NCBI GenBank assembly: GCA_022577435.1
Contig: JAKOON010000005.1
Location: forward strand, 17,511,724-17,575,723
Source: Embiotoca jacksoni
Taxonomy: Eukaryota > Chordata > Actinopteri > Embiotocidae
Length of the DNA: 64,000 nucleotides
Reading direction: 5' to 3'
Shown here: positions 38,040 through 51,651 of the stretch, one piece after another
Position numbering within the stretch: the first letter of the stretch is position 1
How the letters are laid out: every line of letters begins with the position of its first letter
Notes under the pieces: model-generated
What the model saw: only the letters and a program-made list of their open reading frames with translations
Databases searched by the model: none
What the model was told of the DNA's origin: nothing
Translations under genes and position numbers: made by a program

Positions 38040-40543
38040 AAAGAGGGGAGGGAGTGGTGTGTATGTGTGTGTCAAGTTGTGAGGGTCAGCAGCAGGAAAG
38101 CAGGACCATAGGACGGGTGAAAAAGAGGTGATAGGTTCTGTCTTCCTCCTCTCTGAGTTTTACAGGAGAAAAGCTCTGGAGCTCTAAAGGTAAGAGAGAC
38201 GCAGGGTGAAGGAGCCAATGTGGAAGAGTAGAGGGTAAGTGAGTGAGGATGTCTCTCTGGCCAGGTCAGTTTCTGGCTCTTTGGCCTATTCTGATCCCTT
38301 CTATTAGAGACAGAGTCCCTTGGCAATGAGGGTCTAGCTGGTTCTGACCTGTGGCTCTGGGGTAATTTAGCCCAGCCCCAACTCAGATGCAGCCCAGTCT
38401 CAGACAACCCCAGCTGGGGAGACGTCCTAATGGCCTCCCTGAGGTGTCTGGAGCTGGATGAGCCGAGAGGATGCGGTTGAGGCTTTAAGTGGTATTTCTT
38501 CACCAACAAATCTGTCACAGTAAGACATCTTATAAAGATGTAGAGACAGAACTAATGCATGCTTTATACATGAAAAAAAAAAATATTTTGCAGGATTAAA
38601 TGGCTGTAAAATAAATAAAAAAATCTTTAAAAGTTTGATTGCTGAAAAGTGACTTTTTTTCTTCTTGAACTTCTCTGGTTTTCAACAGGGATATTGTTCA
38701 TGCCTCCTTCACACTCATGTTGTATAACTGCACGCAGGCACGAGGGGTGAATGACTGACTGCATACAGTAGCAGACTGTCAGCATTTGATTGGTTCTTTA
38801 TTGATCCAGACACGCTTTCCATCACATCAACTCATCCACAATAAACCATTTACACAGTTTCCCTGTGCAATGGACCGCATAACCAGGCCTCAGGCCATCT
38901 CTGTTCACCCACTGCGTGTGTGCCTGTGCATTTGTGTGTGTGTGTGTGTGTGTGTCTGAGCGTGTGTGTGTGTTTTCTTTAATGAAATGGTATCTCCGTG
39001 GACAATAATCCCAGTAACAGGATTGGGCAGGAACACACATGTCAATACAGCCAAATGGGATTGTATGCTTTTAACCATCCCCACACCAACACGTCTTTCT
39101 CTCCCTGTGTGTCTCTCCGTCTCTTCCATACATAGTGAAGCAGCACAGCAGGAAATGTCTGGCAGGAATATCACATTGATTATATCTAGTTCCTCAAAAA
39201 TGATCTAAAACATGGCCTCTGAAGGAAGTCTTGTGATTCATCAGAGAGGTTCACTTTGAGTGTGTGAACCTCATATCAATTGGCATAATGTGTAATATTC
39301 TGTGTGCACCACTGATGAGAAACCTACACAGTGTTTCCAGTCAGACTGGAGCTGACCCCCTCCTGTGTAGCCCCTAATCATCCAAGAGGACTCTATTACA
39401 ACGGCCTGGCAGCTCATCTAACCCCGCAGGGTGGGGGTGGGGGGGGCTGGCGGAGAGATTGGGACCTCTGCTCCTCTTTCTTTCCACATGGTTGAGCAGC
39501 GCACACACATACACACAGGTTGCTTAGGTGTACAGCACAGCTCCTGCATCTGTGAGCTACAGCAGATAGGATATAGAGCATCTGACCTCATGTCTGTCAG
39601 CAGGAGAGAAACTGATACCCAAGGAACAGTGGCTGCTGTGCTCACATGCAGCACCAGCCACCCATTTCACTGTACTGTCTGCTATATGGTAATGCTGATG
39701 TCTCTCTTGCAGGATCTGTCTCTGAGGTTAACCCCCGAGGTGCAGGACTGAGCTCCTGGTCACAGTAAGCTCAGCAGAGGAGGCACTGGCAGTCCCACAT
39801 CTCCTGCCTGAATCACTGTTTCTCCAAAGCAGCCGTGTCTGCTGGTGCTTGGTCAAAAGTTCAGCCTGTGCATATGTAAAAAGGTGGCTGGGTGCCCGAG
39901 GCAGGATCCTGGGTAAAATAATCATGCTAAAACACTAAGAAGCATGGGACTAGGCAAGAGCGCTGATGAAACCAGCCCCTGGGGGAAGTGAGGTGTCTGA
40001 TTGGACCAACAGTGCCTCTTAGGCCTGTGCCCACAACACCCCTCCCCTCTCTTCATCCATTATAGTGGATGATGAGGTACTGGAGCCACTGCCCACCACT
40101 GATCTCCATTCAGCGCAGTGCTGTCTGTGCCTATAGTTAAGGTATATAGATTTGATGGGTATAGGCTGAGGCCAGCTGCTCAGAGCCTGAGGGTACACTG
40201 ATCTTGAGGGAGCAATCAGTCAGTCAACAAAATGTCACAGGGTCAGCGATCCAGCCTGACAGGACGGTGACAACTTTACAAAGGTTACAGCCCGACGAAT
40301 AACTGCAACAGTCACTGAAATTCTTTATGGGCTCTTTAAGTGTGTGTCCAGAGTTTTAGTGGTGGTTCAAAGTGCATCATCTACCTACTTTTACAACACA
40401 AACATGATCTAAAGGGCCAAAAATCTCACAATGCCAGATCAAATAAATCAACCAAGATCTGCATCAATCAAATTTTGAGCATTAAATTACTCCAACTAAA
40501 TCACAGAACTGTGATAAGAGCTCTCTCTTAGGTCTCTCTCTCT

Positions 40544-40545
<2 letters not shown>
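38040..40545. other. Intronic stretch, no gene seen
   Basis: About 2.5 kb. It includes a 148-codon minus-strand frame (38518-38072) without a recognisable domain, a small TG patch at 38934-38972 and a G-rich run at 39429-39446. No gene supported. Confidence 0.5.
39429..39446 (+). other. G-quadruplex-prone G run
   Basis: G runs of 3, 5 and 8 separated by single T residues; the 8-G run can supply two tetrad columns. Confidence 0.5.

Positions 40546-40547
<2 letters not shown>

Positions 40548-40608
<61 letters not shown>
40548..40608. repeat. (TC)n-(AC)30 microsatellite
   Basis: Short TC tract (about 40533-40546), then a 61-bp CA array. Confidence 0.98.
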
Positions 40609-40609
<1 letters not shown>

Positions 40610-41615
40610 ACTGCAGGCCAGATCATTCAGTGCTGATAATCACACCAAAGGACACAGGGAAAACTCCCACTCTAAACACGCTGAATTAAAGAAACAGGAG
40701 TTACAGGCCTGGTTGCACAATCTCTGATAAGTAGATCAAGGCACGGGGAGGAGAACATGATGTTAGTGAGAGATAGTTCGGCTGATTAAAATGTCATGGC
40801 TCTTTATAGATGTCTTTCTCAACTCAGCAAAATGGAATCAGATCTGTACATCAATAGTAGAGTGGGCTGTGCTGCCTGCTAATGGAGAAGTTTCTTTCTC
40901 TTAAGTGGAATCCACAACACAGAGAATGCAAAACTGAGGAAGTCAAAATATATTTTGGTAATGCACGAAGGAAAAAACAGTATCAGAAAGTTAAAAGTAT
41001 AAAAGTACTGATAAATTGAGAGAGCACAAAACACAATTAATGAGGGAGGAAAGCGTGAAAATGACTGGATGACCAACTATGCAGCGTATGGCCTGACATG
41101 ACATTTCACCGCCTTTACTACAACAATCAAATCAAAGATTTAGTACCACATGTAGCTCCAGGTGTTTCAGCTGTCTACATATTGTGAATTCATGCGTGAG
41201 CTTGTCCGCGCATGTCTGTTCGTGTAGAGAAACTGTATATCACTCCACCTGTGCTCCTATAAATCAAACCTGTGTTTTAAATGAGAGGCTGGTTATTTGC
41301 GCAAGAACACACACGGGGGCTTTGTGATTGTTTTTTGGAGTCGACATTCTGCTTATGTTTGCATCCCAGAACAATCTCCATGGATCCCGCAAGCGTACGC
41401 AAGCAATTAAAGCGATACCATCTTCATATCCCTGCAACCAATAACTGAAATAATATCACTGTTTTATTAAGCCCTTAATGTGGGGGAAGACGGAGTGAGG
41501 AGTGGGATTTTAAAGAGGATACACTTTCAGGGGCCTTATCAACCCCAGATTTAAATAAGAGCAAATGCTCAGCTTAAGGGTGTGTCTGTGTGTGTGGCCT
41601 TTATCAGACATGAGT
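40610..41615. other. Intronic stretch, no gene seen
   Basis: Repeat-poor mixed sequence. 41,390-41,560 has scattered TTAAAG/TTAATG cores. No supported element. Confidence 0.45.
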
Positions 41616-41617
41616 TT

Positions 41618-41770
41618 TAGCTAATCGCTGTGTCAGCACACCAGAATTTAATTACTAGCTCTACCTTTGTCCTTTAATATTTACTAACATCTACACTACA
41701 TTTAATTAACGACATGTAGAAAAGCCATTTCTCCATTCCAGAGGAGAAACCGCCTGCTAATTACGTCTGA
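41618..41770. promoter_or_regulatory. Candidate non-coding element with MARE-like site
   Basis: CGCTGTGTCAGCA (41626-41638) matches the 13-bp T-MARE consensus TGCTGAGTCAGCA at 11 of 13 positions. TTTAATTACTAG, TTTAATTAACGAC and GCTAATTACG follow within 130 bp. Inference from motifs. Confidence 0.27.
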
Positions 41771-41774
41771 GTGT

Positions 41775-44700
41775 TCACAACCAAAATCTTAGCACCCCTC
41801 CCTTCAATATACACAGAACGCAGAAGTGTGATCCACTCCAGGGTGCACTTCCAAATCATGCGCTTTAACAAATTTTGGCCCGATTTAAATTGACACTGAC
41901 CAGATTTTAAGAATGAAACAAGACAGCAAGTGAGTAAAGAGGTGAAGATATAAGGGAATAAAGAGAGTTTTGCGGCAAAAAGTGAGGAAATGTTCAGCTT
42001 GGCATTTTGTGAAAGGTGCTGAAGAGCAGTTCCTCTCATCTCTCATCCTATGTCAAAAGGCGGAGAGACAAATGACGGCCCGAGGCCTTGCGTCTGTCAA
42101 ACATGATGGATCAGAACAACGCTTCACTACAACTACACCGCGCTGCCTTTCAACACATCACATTTTCACTTTAGTGCAAACACTAAATTGATAAAGTATG
42201 AAGAATAGTTAATGGAAAGATGTAATAGTCAAACTAAAGCATATATTAGGAGGCTATGGAGCCTAAAGGGTAGAGTGCTGCTATCCATGGAGAAGTCTTA
42301 GAGAGCACAGGACACAATATAGACGAAGATAAATCATAGTGCTGGGTTTTATCGTTCACATCCACAGCGTGTGAGGACATTAACCTCGGGCACCTTACAT
42401 CACCTCATAAGCACATACGTGCTATGAACACTCCCCCACACACACATACAAATCATGCCTATTGTACACGAACATACAGACGTATCTTCACACACAACAG
42501 TTGGTACTCTGAGCTGCAGGTTATTACTTTGATAGAATTTTAGCAGGTTGTCTAATATTTGATGATTTAACCAGACGCCACTGACAGCAATTGATACTGT
42601 GCGTGTATACTGATGCAGTGTTGGGCAGTTACACTAAGTTAACCCCAACACAGACACCATATCACTAAAAAATCTTAAAGATTCCCTCTAGACATGTTCC
42701 ACTTTGAATAACTATTTGTGGCTAATGTGATTTTTTTTTTGACCCACAAATTTAAAATATTCTATAATGATCCTTAAATGGACGTCTACTCTTCTCACTC
42801 ATTAAAATGTCCAACATCTATGAATAAACAAACAGATTTCATTTCTAAAGTTTAACGACTGGACACAAGATGTTTCATGCTTCACTGTAAAGTGTGTGAG
42901 CACTGGAGGTTTCCAGTTTCCACATCATACTTATGTAGGTTAAACTGGACCAGGATTGGCTATTGAACTATTTGTGATGTCATTAATCAAGCTCATTGGC
43001 CCTCCCTTAAAATTAGATTTTTACATAGAATGAAATACAAAGACAATTTCCAATTTCAGCTGATGAATGTGAAAACAGGTGTCTAGTTATAAATTCTACA
43101 TGTATCAATCTGCACAGTGAATTCAACAGAAGGAACAAGAACAAAAGGCATTTTTGAGCGGCAGGCTGTAGTGGCACCCACATATCCCACTGTAACAGCC
43201 ACAAGACACCTCGCCTTCTAATCCATCAAAGCATACTGAGTGATTGGGAAACTGCTGCTGCAGTATTATAGTAAAGGTAAAGAGCGGGCCCACCATGTCC
43301 CCGCTAAATCTGAGGTTTAACATTTGAGAACACCCTCCTTTCCAAAGTCATGACATGTAAGGTACCCTCAAGACGTTGAGCAGAATGACGCCAGGACGCC
43401 ACCAGCAAAATGGGCATGGTTTTGTGTCATCTTAAGAGGTTGCAGCTGATGGGTTTGAGCTCCTCATTGTGATCCTTTTACCAACAATTGACCAAGTTAC
43501 GGTTAGCAGTTAGCTTGAGATAGAAATACTGCTACGATCAGACGATACAGCTAGAAAGCAGATCATCAATCTTTTGTCACTACGGAGCTACATTTTACCT
43601 TAAAAGTGGTGTTTATTGGACACTGCATAACTGACACAAAATACAAAATAACAAAACAACACTCAGGTTCAAATCAGGGAGGCTTTTCTTTCCAATAATC
43701 CCTCTTCTGAGGTTTCTTCATAATTGTCCATGTGACCACTGCAGTCCCCAAACACAACTATACCATCACCAGACCGTGCTTTTTACCACAACCAGAGACT
43801 ACAAGAAGGCCAGATACTCTAGCCAGTCATGGCCTTCGTCTTTGAAGGGATACAGGTGCACAGACTCACAAACGCTTAGGAAAACTCAAAAACAAAGCTG
43901 CTCTGCTGAGACTTATGAGGATCCCTACATCTGGCCAGCTTCTGTCTGCCTGGGTAACTCCAGAAAAGTATAAGGTAAAGCCCCTGTGCAGAGGTTTGGG
44001 TCTACAGACAATGCTGTGTGTTGAATTGAGCCCAATTACTTATACATAATAAAGCTGTGTATTTATTCCTTCTTTACCAGAGAATGACCTGACCAGGAGG
44101 GTCACAGGGGTACGCTAAGCTAACTTCCACCGGTTGCCATCCCGGTGGAGTGTCAATTCTCTGAGGGGATCTAGTTTTACAGGTGTTTCAAAATTAAACT
44201 TGTAAACAGATAAAAACAACAGATCCCTCTGGTATAGCACCTGGCCTTGCTTTGTGTTTCACAAAGACAGCCTTTGGGGACATAATGTCTTCACAGTATC
44301 TTGGCTCTCAGACAGGTCTGTGCAAAACATTTAGTCAGTCTTCTAATATGACTCAGACCTTGAGATAATGCATCTGAAAAATTCTGGCAATATGTTCTCC
44401 TGATGGGCGTGAGGTGTATGGTAAAAACATATACGACAGAGAGCTTATTATTTTCGTATTTAGAGTACATAGGAGCAAAGACATTTACTGTAACCTATTA
44501 GTCGCACTCTACTGGATCTGGAATATAACCTACCATGGTCAGAGGATAGGAAAAGGGTCTTTCAGAGTTAAATAAACAGTGACAGGAGGAAGAGGAACAC
44601 AAACCGCAGAATATCTCTCCATCTATGAAACCCAGACTCTCTCCCTGAGCCCTCAGCAGATCAACCCCTCTCCATCCTTTTCCTGTTCTCTCTAACACGA

Positions 44701-44886
44701 ACGTGCCAAGACAAATATAAAGGTGCAGTAAGGGCTCAGAGTCAGTAAACAGAGGACAGTAACAGAGTGTGGTGAATTCACAAACTTGCTACAGAGCACC
44801 TTTCATGGAGTGAAAAGTCATAAAATGTTAACCAATCCATTCTGGACGTTACCAACATCATATGTTAAAAGCTGTGTTTCTGCCTT
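41775..44886. other. Intronic stretch next to exon 8, no gene seen
   Basis: Three kb with almost no simple repeats, unlike the rest of intron 8. It contains short inverted repeats (GTGTTGGG/CCCAACAC at 42618/42644; CCACCGG/CCGGTGG at 44127/44142). The first sits in a CAGTGTTGGGCAGTTAC context that resembles the end of some fish repeats, but too little matches to call one. Confidence 0.45.
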
Positions 44887-44888
44887 AC

Positions 44889-45153
44889 CATAGACTTGGT
44901 GAAAGGTCTGGCCAGTGTGAAGAGAAAAGTCATCAGCCACCAGCTCCGGTGAATGGAGGTGTACATCATGTTCCCAGGATGCACTGCGTTGGAGGTGACA
45001 CCATGAGGCGAGAGTCGGCGGTGGAGCTCGTTGCTGAAGAGGATGTTGCAGAGTTTGGCCCGGTTGTAAGCCAGTATGGACCAGTAATCCTTCTTTGGCG
45101 GAGACAACAGGGCCAAGTCCATCTTGCCACATGAGTCTAACAGGTCTGTGAAC
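44889..45153 (-). CDS. wwox: WWOX exon 8 (SDR active site)
   Basis: Internal exon of the WW domain-containing oxidoreductase, a tumour-suppressor-type SDR that binds PPxY partners through N-terminal WW domains not in this window. It is 265 nt, from acceptor CAG (45156-45154) to donor GTAAGG after the Met codon at 44891-44889, and encodes residues 264-352 in human numbering. It holds the catalytic YNRAK (Tyr293 at 45068-45066, Lys297 at 45056-45054), a Tyr287 equivalent in KKDYW (45086-45084; the ACK1 phosphorylation site in human WWOX), the run HRRLSPHGVTSNAVHPGNMM containing the SDR PG motif, and the ending RPFTKSM. I align it to human WWOX from memory without gaps. Position 296 is Ala where human has Ser, inside YxxxK. 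The entering phase is 2 (Arg264 is split with exon 7) and the leaving phase is 0. The in-frame Met at 45122-45120 is internal and not a start. Confidence 0.97.
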
Positions 45154-45196
45154 CTGGAAGATAGTTCACATTAAGAATAGTTAGAGTGCGAGTGTG

Positions 45197-45308
<112 letters not shown>

Positions 45309-48208
45309 GAACTGTGTGTAGGCTTTCTACCGGCAGATGTGTGGTGCTGGCTGCATACAAATCAAAGATGTGACATGATGTTCTTTAATTGCCTGCGACA
45401 GAGCTGTTAAACTCCAGATGTTTGACAAGGCCCCTTAAACATTACACTACTCGATGTGTTATTGTGCAGTCACAAAATAACATCACAATACACGGACACG
45501 AAAACCACACTCTGTGTATTTATGTGTGTGAGAGAGGAGAGAGATAGGCTCCAAAACCAGCGGAACACATCCTACATATTAATCCAGTCATTAGAAAACA
45601 ACCAATCAAAATGTCACCTGGTTTCCTTGTTGTGATTTTACAAGCTCGCTGCCTCTTGTTTACTGTCGCCTTCCGCAACATCCTTGCTTGGCTAAATTAC
45701 AACATCTGCAGGCTTTTCATTTCATGTGCTGCAACTTCGTAACTACTTTAGCAAGTAGAGGTTTATAAATCAATTGCCTGAGCAGCAAATGTAATTTTTT
45801 TTTCCCCCAAATTTGTTCACACGATACACTGACGTCGTGCCTTGTTACAATTGAATGAGGCTTTGCAGTGATATTGCAATCAATGCATTACCTGGCCAAG
45901 CACACTAACATAATGAAATAGAGAGATTTTTGTTAACAAACATGTATTGTGTACATAAAAGTATGTTTGCCGGAGCTGCAGCTTAATCTATCAGAGGTAA
46001 TTTCATTAAGGATATTATCTCCCCTTGGTCGCACAGATCTGATGCAGTACCAGGGTAAAGTAAACCTGTATTGGGTCAATTCCACAGTAAGCCCCTGTGG
46101 TGGAAACTGATAAAGTGTCCAGCCATTACTTGTGTGTCCATCTTTCCCATTCCTGTCCCTTATAGGTCAATGCTTTACCAGCAGACAAGGAGCTTAGGGA
46201 ATACAATATGCTGCCAGTTCAAGGGTCACACACTGCTTGTGACGGGGGGGCTAAGTGAATAAACGGGAAATCAGCGGAAACTGAAAATAACACAAACAAA
46301 AAAGGGAGCGACTTCAGTGGATGTAATATAGGTTTGGAATGAGGTGGACAGAATGGAAGATGTAATACGAGATATTGTCTATTTTTGCTCCTTCTTCCCC
46401 TCGCTCTGGTCTGTGTTAGTGTGTAACTGGGTCTCTCTGGTTCTGCTTTAGCCCTCTTTGAAGGGGTTAAAGCCACTGCTGATTGTAGAGGAGAGAAGGA
46501 AAGGTGAGTATATGTATTGGGGAGGCAGAGAAGGAGAGAGTAGAATACCTGACCGTTCTTGGCCTTGGCAATCTGTATAAATCATACACATTTTGACTGT
46601 TTCAGTGGCACCCTGACCGTTTTTACACTACCAAAACTTGTTTGAGCTCACTGTTCTTACTGCGTAGGCAAGTATTGCATCAATCAAATGCTGTCAATAC
46701 TCCTTTCATGACATACTTTCTTTCAATAAGCTTTCCCTTCTCTCTCTTCCTCTTATTTTTCCTACAGCTTGTAATACCAGTGTGACCTCAAGTGAATCTG
46801 AGTGTCAAACCATCCCCTTCCGCTGCTCCTGTCCACTCATGCATGGCAGTCTGTATAACATAACTCATATGAGGGCCCCTGTAATAGTGCCGCTGTTTGA
46901 TCTGCTAGAATAACTCTGCGTATGTTCCCCTTGTCTCAGGTCACTCTGCTGAGCTCCAATCAATCACTGCTTGGCCGTCTGACTGACTGAAGCCAGGATC
47001 AATGTGGCACACAGACACTGACTGACTCTGAAACACATGGCTCAGGGCCTGGGTTCACAGATGACTGCATGACGTCATGCTTGTCTGCTGTATGGCAGGA
47101 AAACCACGAGTAGAGTCGCTTAACAGAATGACAGATGTAAAGAACAATAGATGGCAGGAGGAGGAAAAAGAAGAGAGAAAGGGGCCGAGTCAGGGGGTCA
47201 GACAGAAAGGAGCAGATACTTGATCAAAGTGAATTTTAGCTTATAAATCCATCCATCATGCTGATGATACATTTAATTCATAGTGACAGTATGTGGAAGG
47301 GAATGCGTTTCAGTGAGTGAGGCTGTCATGTTTGACAATACACAAAGTCTTATCAGTCAGTTTGTAGGAAAACTTGCCAGTGTACCAGCTATATAACAGC
47401 ATGATTGGAGTTGAAGGGCTGGAAAGGGTTGACAGGGTCCTTTTCCACAGAGCTCCCTAAGTTGCGCCGCCATGTTTTTAGCCCAGAATGGACAAACCAA
47501 ACACTGTCTATAGAGAGAGCCTTTTGCAGTTTTACCAAGTTTGTTTTTCACCATAGATTCTCTTACACACTTGGAAGGGGCGGTGAAGCGAGGGGTGCTC
47601 GTTTGATTGCAATCGCATGTCATCGTTCAATGCCACTAAAACCCACACACAGCTCAACTGTGAATGCTGGGAATACAGGGTATACAACAGTGTGGTGCTC
47701 ACAGGCAACAAAGTTTGTTTTCTTTTTTGGCAACCTGTGTGCAACAAGTACAGTATATGGCCACAGTGTTGGAAGATATTTAAGGTCACATTGAGTACAA
47801 ATATTTGTAGAATTGTAGAAAAACACTGCTTATTCTGTTTATAGACTAGACAAAATGATTGGAGGACAAATCAGTTTGTTTTTTTTGTTTTTATCAAAAT
47901 ATCCAATATTCATGATTATTTTGTACTATTTAGCAGTAAAAGTCAACACACTGTCTGTCCAAACCCAGAGACATAAGAAAGGTATCCGAGATGACACGCT
48001 GTAATAATATAATGTATTTTAAGGCAAACACATTGCCCTGGGCACAAGGATAAGGTAATCACAACTTGGAGTTGGTCTGGCATTATCATGATTTTCATAT
48101 ATGTTGCATGAACCATTCTGCTTGAACGTAGTACACCTGTGGAGTCTTTTTCCATTTAGTCACACTATGGAGCTGATATTTAATGATTGTTAGATTTGTT
48201 TGTCTCGT

Positions 48209-48209
<1 letters not shown>

Positions 48210-48250
<41 letters not shown>
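48210..48250. repeat. (CA)20 microsatellite
   Basis: Uninterrupted CA array in intron 7. Confidence 0.97.
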
Positions 48251-48253
<3 letters not shown>

Positions 48254-48756
48254 TGTATTACGAATCGCATTCCTGCCAATGGTTTTGACACAAAAATATA
48301 CTCAGCACTACGCCAGCACAGGCCAATGAAGATTACTGGCAAGAAAACATAGATGTAATCTATGCACAATTCAAATTGTAAAAAAAAAAATCTGGTTTAC
48401 AGGAGTTCTACAAAGAATGAAATTCTTTCAATATCTTAATAAGATCTCAAGCATACAGACAGTAAAGTCTGTGAAATAACACTGAATATAAGAATTAACT
48501 TTAATTGTTTACAAGAAACTCCCCAAAACACTGATTATTAAATATAAAGCTGCATTAATTGTAAAAATTTAATTATCCATTCTTATTAATAATTAATTAG
48601 GATGATAAGCATTCTATCTCAAAGAATGCACAGGTCATGCTTATTATATTTGGAAAAAAGCTTTCAATATGAAGCCCTATCTGCTGTAGAGCTGGATTTT
48701 ACAATGCTGATACACTAATACAAAACTACTCAACCTGCCTCAATTGTTGTGTTTAC

Positions 48757-48942
48757 CTGTGGGATTCAGAGGATACAACCACAACACGGGCGGGTGACGA
48801 ACGACGCAGCACATCCTGTAGGCACTGCACCAGCAGGAAGTGACCTAGATGGCAGATCTGGAAGGTGGACTCCAGGTCATCTTCGGTCAGGCTCCAGGGC
48901 TGAGTGCAAACTGCTGCATTACACACCAGAATGTGCAGGGGC
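48757..48942 (-). CDS. wwox: WWOX exon 7 (SDR core, NAA motif and catalytic Ser)
   Basis: Internal 186-nt exon with a pyrimidine-rich acceptor ending CCCACAG and donor CAG/GTAAAC. It completes Leu202, encodes residues 203-263 in human numbering, and supplies the first two bases of Arg264. It begins PLHILVCNAAV, where NAA is the WWOX version of the SDR NNAG motif that supports the central sheet. It continues with QPWSLTEDDLESTF, then ICHLGHFLLV, and ends ARVVVVSSESH, which contains the substrate-site/catalytic Ser260 (codon 48770-48768). Both flanking introns are phase 2, as in human. The oddity is Cys at position 232 (codon 48854-48852), where human WWOX and most SDR relatives have the catalytic-tetrad Asn of the (V/I)NHLGHF motif. 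Reading frame and splice sites are intact, so I see no sign of a pseudogene. Confidence 0.97.
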
Positions 48943-49699
48943 CTGTGGGAGGAGGAGAGCAGAAAATAAAACATGTCTAATTTATTGTGAAGTGAAAACA
49001 AAGAAGACACTGCAAAAAAGGTGGATTTTCATATCATGTTAGGCTGAAGAAGAGGAAATAAGAGACAGAGAGAGGAAATTAAAAGAAAAAAATAGTAAAA
49101 GTGAAAACAGAGAGAGGAAACAGGGTGTCTGATTCCAGAGTGTGGTAGACTTTAGAGGTCTACAGAGACACACCATCAGTAATGCTGATTTGATACAGAG
49201 GTTTCCAGTGCAACTCCCTATAGCTACACAGGTATTGTAGATACTGAATACAGCTGGCTGGAGTCCAAGAGCAACAACACATTGAAAAGCAATCTTGGAC
49301 CATTTCAACACACAAGGGTGGTGGAGGTAATGGGTGTTGATACAGGCTCTGTGTAACTACTCCGAGTAACCAAACCTACCAACACATCGACTTGGGAAGC
49401 GGAGCAGAGCAGATCAAAAGAAATGCACACACAAGTCATGATATAAAAAGCAAGTGACTTTATTCAGGGAACATTAAAAAAGCAGTTTCTTTAGCACACG
49501 CAGACATGCAAAGCATTTCCATTCTTGCAGACTTTGTGTGGGCGAGTGAGTAACACTCCCTGCTCGTGTGGCGGGGAGAGGAGATTGCCGGATTGGTCAG
49601 GGCAGCGAGAGATCCTTGTCGGTGACAGCGTCGCTCCAGCGAGCTCAAAACCACAGTAACACAGCCGAACAATCCAAACACACCCCACCAATTTTTAAT

Positions 49700-49850
49700 T
49701 TCTTCCATTAGAATTAATTATGAGGCCGAAGGCAATTTGTGTACCCTGTGTTTAAGACTGCCTACTGGATTAATTAAAAACTGGATGCTGGAAAATTAAT
49801 GTGTGAATTGTTATGCCTTGCTATAATGAGCCATCCCATGCTATTACATA
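49700..49850. promoter_or_regulatory. Candidate conserved non-coding block (intron 6)
   Basis: AGAATTAATTATGAGG, GGATTAATTAAAAACTGG and GAAAATTAATGTG occur in 110 bp with no repeat. Motif texture only. Confidence 0.25.
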
Positions 49851-50489
49851 GTAGTGTACTGTACGATCACCTTCAGGCCTCTGAACACACAAGGTTCATT
49901 AAAGAGCACAAACCTAGGCACAAGTCAACTTAAAGAATGCCGACCTCAGCATATTATCAACAGAGCACACATGAGCAAGTGAGATATTCAAATTTTCTCC
50001 CAAAATACAACAAGGTGAGGAAGTCTGACTTGACGGCTTAGAAGAAAAAAACATCTGTAAATAAATGACCTCTGTAACCTCCACTTAAACCTGATAAAAC
50101 AAGATAGAAAGAGTAAAAGTTGCTGTGGTGTCAATTTTTGCTCTGAGTTAAACACACTGGTTGTTTTTGCCCCAGTGTTCCCCTGTCTAATAGAGTGTGA
50201 AGTACAGTAACATTGTACAACACAAGGCAAAACTCTTGGCTCTGTCCCCAAAGTACTGGCTTCACAATAACACCACAAGCATGAACTCCTGACCTTACTG
50301 TTCAACCTTTCGCTGTAGCTGCTGTTTTAAACTAACCCTTGTCAGTTACACCTGTCTTTAAGATTTAAATGTTGTGACCTTACACTGTAAAGACAGAAGA
50401 TACAAAAAAACAGTACGTCATTCAAAATATATCACAAATTTCTGATCAAAAACTCACATAAACCAACTTTCCTCTGGTCAGTAGAGCAA

Positions 50490-50660
50490 TTTCCCCTACG
50501 CAGCTCCGATGGGCCTCTGGCGAGTCTGCTTGTAATGTAAAAGGCCTGTTAATTCAACTGCCCACCAGTTAGTCCCTCTCTCATAAGCGCAGGTCTAATG
50601 AATGTCTTTAATAGGCCTATTGCCGAATACCACAGTCCCTCTCTCCACATTAAGACCTCA
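50490..50660. promoter_or_regulatory. Candidate conserved non-coding block (intron 6)
   Basis: Repeat-free block with TTGTAATGTAAAAGGCC, GTTAATTCAACTG, TAATGAATG and TTAATAGGCC. Low-confidence inference. Confidence 0.2.
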
Positions 50661-51099
50661 CACAACACTGTGCGCACTGTGCAATCTCAGCGCTGGTCAA
50701 ACGAGGGTGTTAACTACCAAACAGGGAGACATCAGTTTATATATTTACTTTAAATAACCCTCCTGGGTGTGACCCCTGACCTTTATGATAATGTGGGCCA
50801 GCAGGAAGAGATTGCCTGTGTGAGCTGGGCTCAAACTGCGGGTCATTAACACTGCACTTTATCCGCAACAGGGAAACTGGCACTGGCAACACACGTATAG
50901 ATATGTGAACACCCCTCATCCTGACACATATCTAAAGACGTAAATACCTGTAAAGTCTGAAAATAGCAGTCTGACGGCGACCATAGCACAAGCGGATGAA
51001 GGAACTGTGGACCAGTGATCTGGCTTGAATTCATTTTTACAAATCAAATATTACATATAATATGCTTGGAATTAGAACAGGATAAATGCAGTAAGAAGA

Positions 51100-51280
51100 A
51101 AAAAAAAATCACAGTTGAAAGCAAATTGCATGTGTTAATTATGGACCGTTCAGTAGAAATTGTATTAGGGCATTCTGTCAGCACTGTCCTCCATCAATTA
51201 CATCCCAATGAAATTGCACTGCATTCAACAATATCAATATCCAGGTAATTTCATTTCAAAGGACAGGCAATTAAAGCAGA
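51100..51280. promoter_or_regulatory. Candidate conserved non-coding block (intron 6)
   Basis: Contains GCAAATTGCATG, GTGTTAATTATGG, CATCAATTACATC, CAATGAAATTGC and GGCAATTAAAGC with no simple repeat, just right of the long GT arrays. Low-confidence inference. Confidence 0.25.
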
Positions 51281-51430
51281 ATCGGGGTCAATGGAACACA
51301 AAGCAGCGTGAAAGCCACTGACTAAAGCACTTAAAAGCAAGGGAGTGAGAAACGAGAGAAGGAAAAGAAAAAGACTCTGATTACATTTCACCTGTCAATG
51401 ACACGCTGCAGGAGCATTATTGTGTGTATG

Positions 51431-51623
<193 letters not shown>

Positions 51624-51651
51624 CTACACGTAGAATCGTCTGTGTGCGTCT

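Noticed and set aside
38072..38518. 148-codon minus-strand open frame
   Set aside because: Ser/Pro/Leu-rich without domain or homologue that I recognise; not in frame with any wwox exon.
44818..45134. Other-frame open frames over exon 8 (both strands)
   Set aside because: Shadows of the true exon 8 frame, which alone gives the conserved SDR protein and joins exon 7 in phase.
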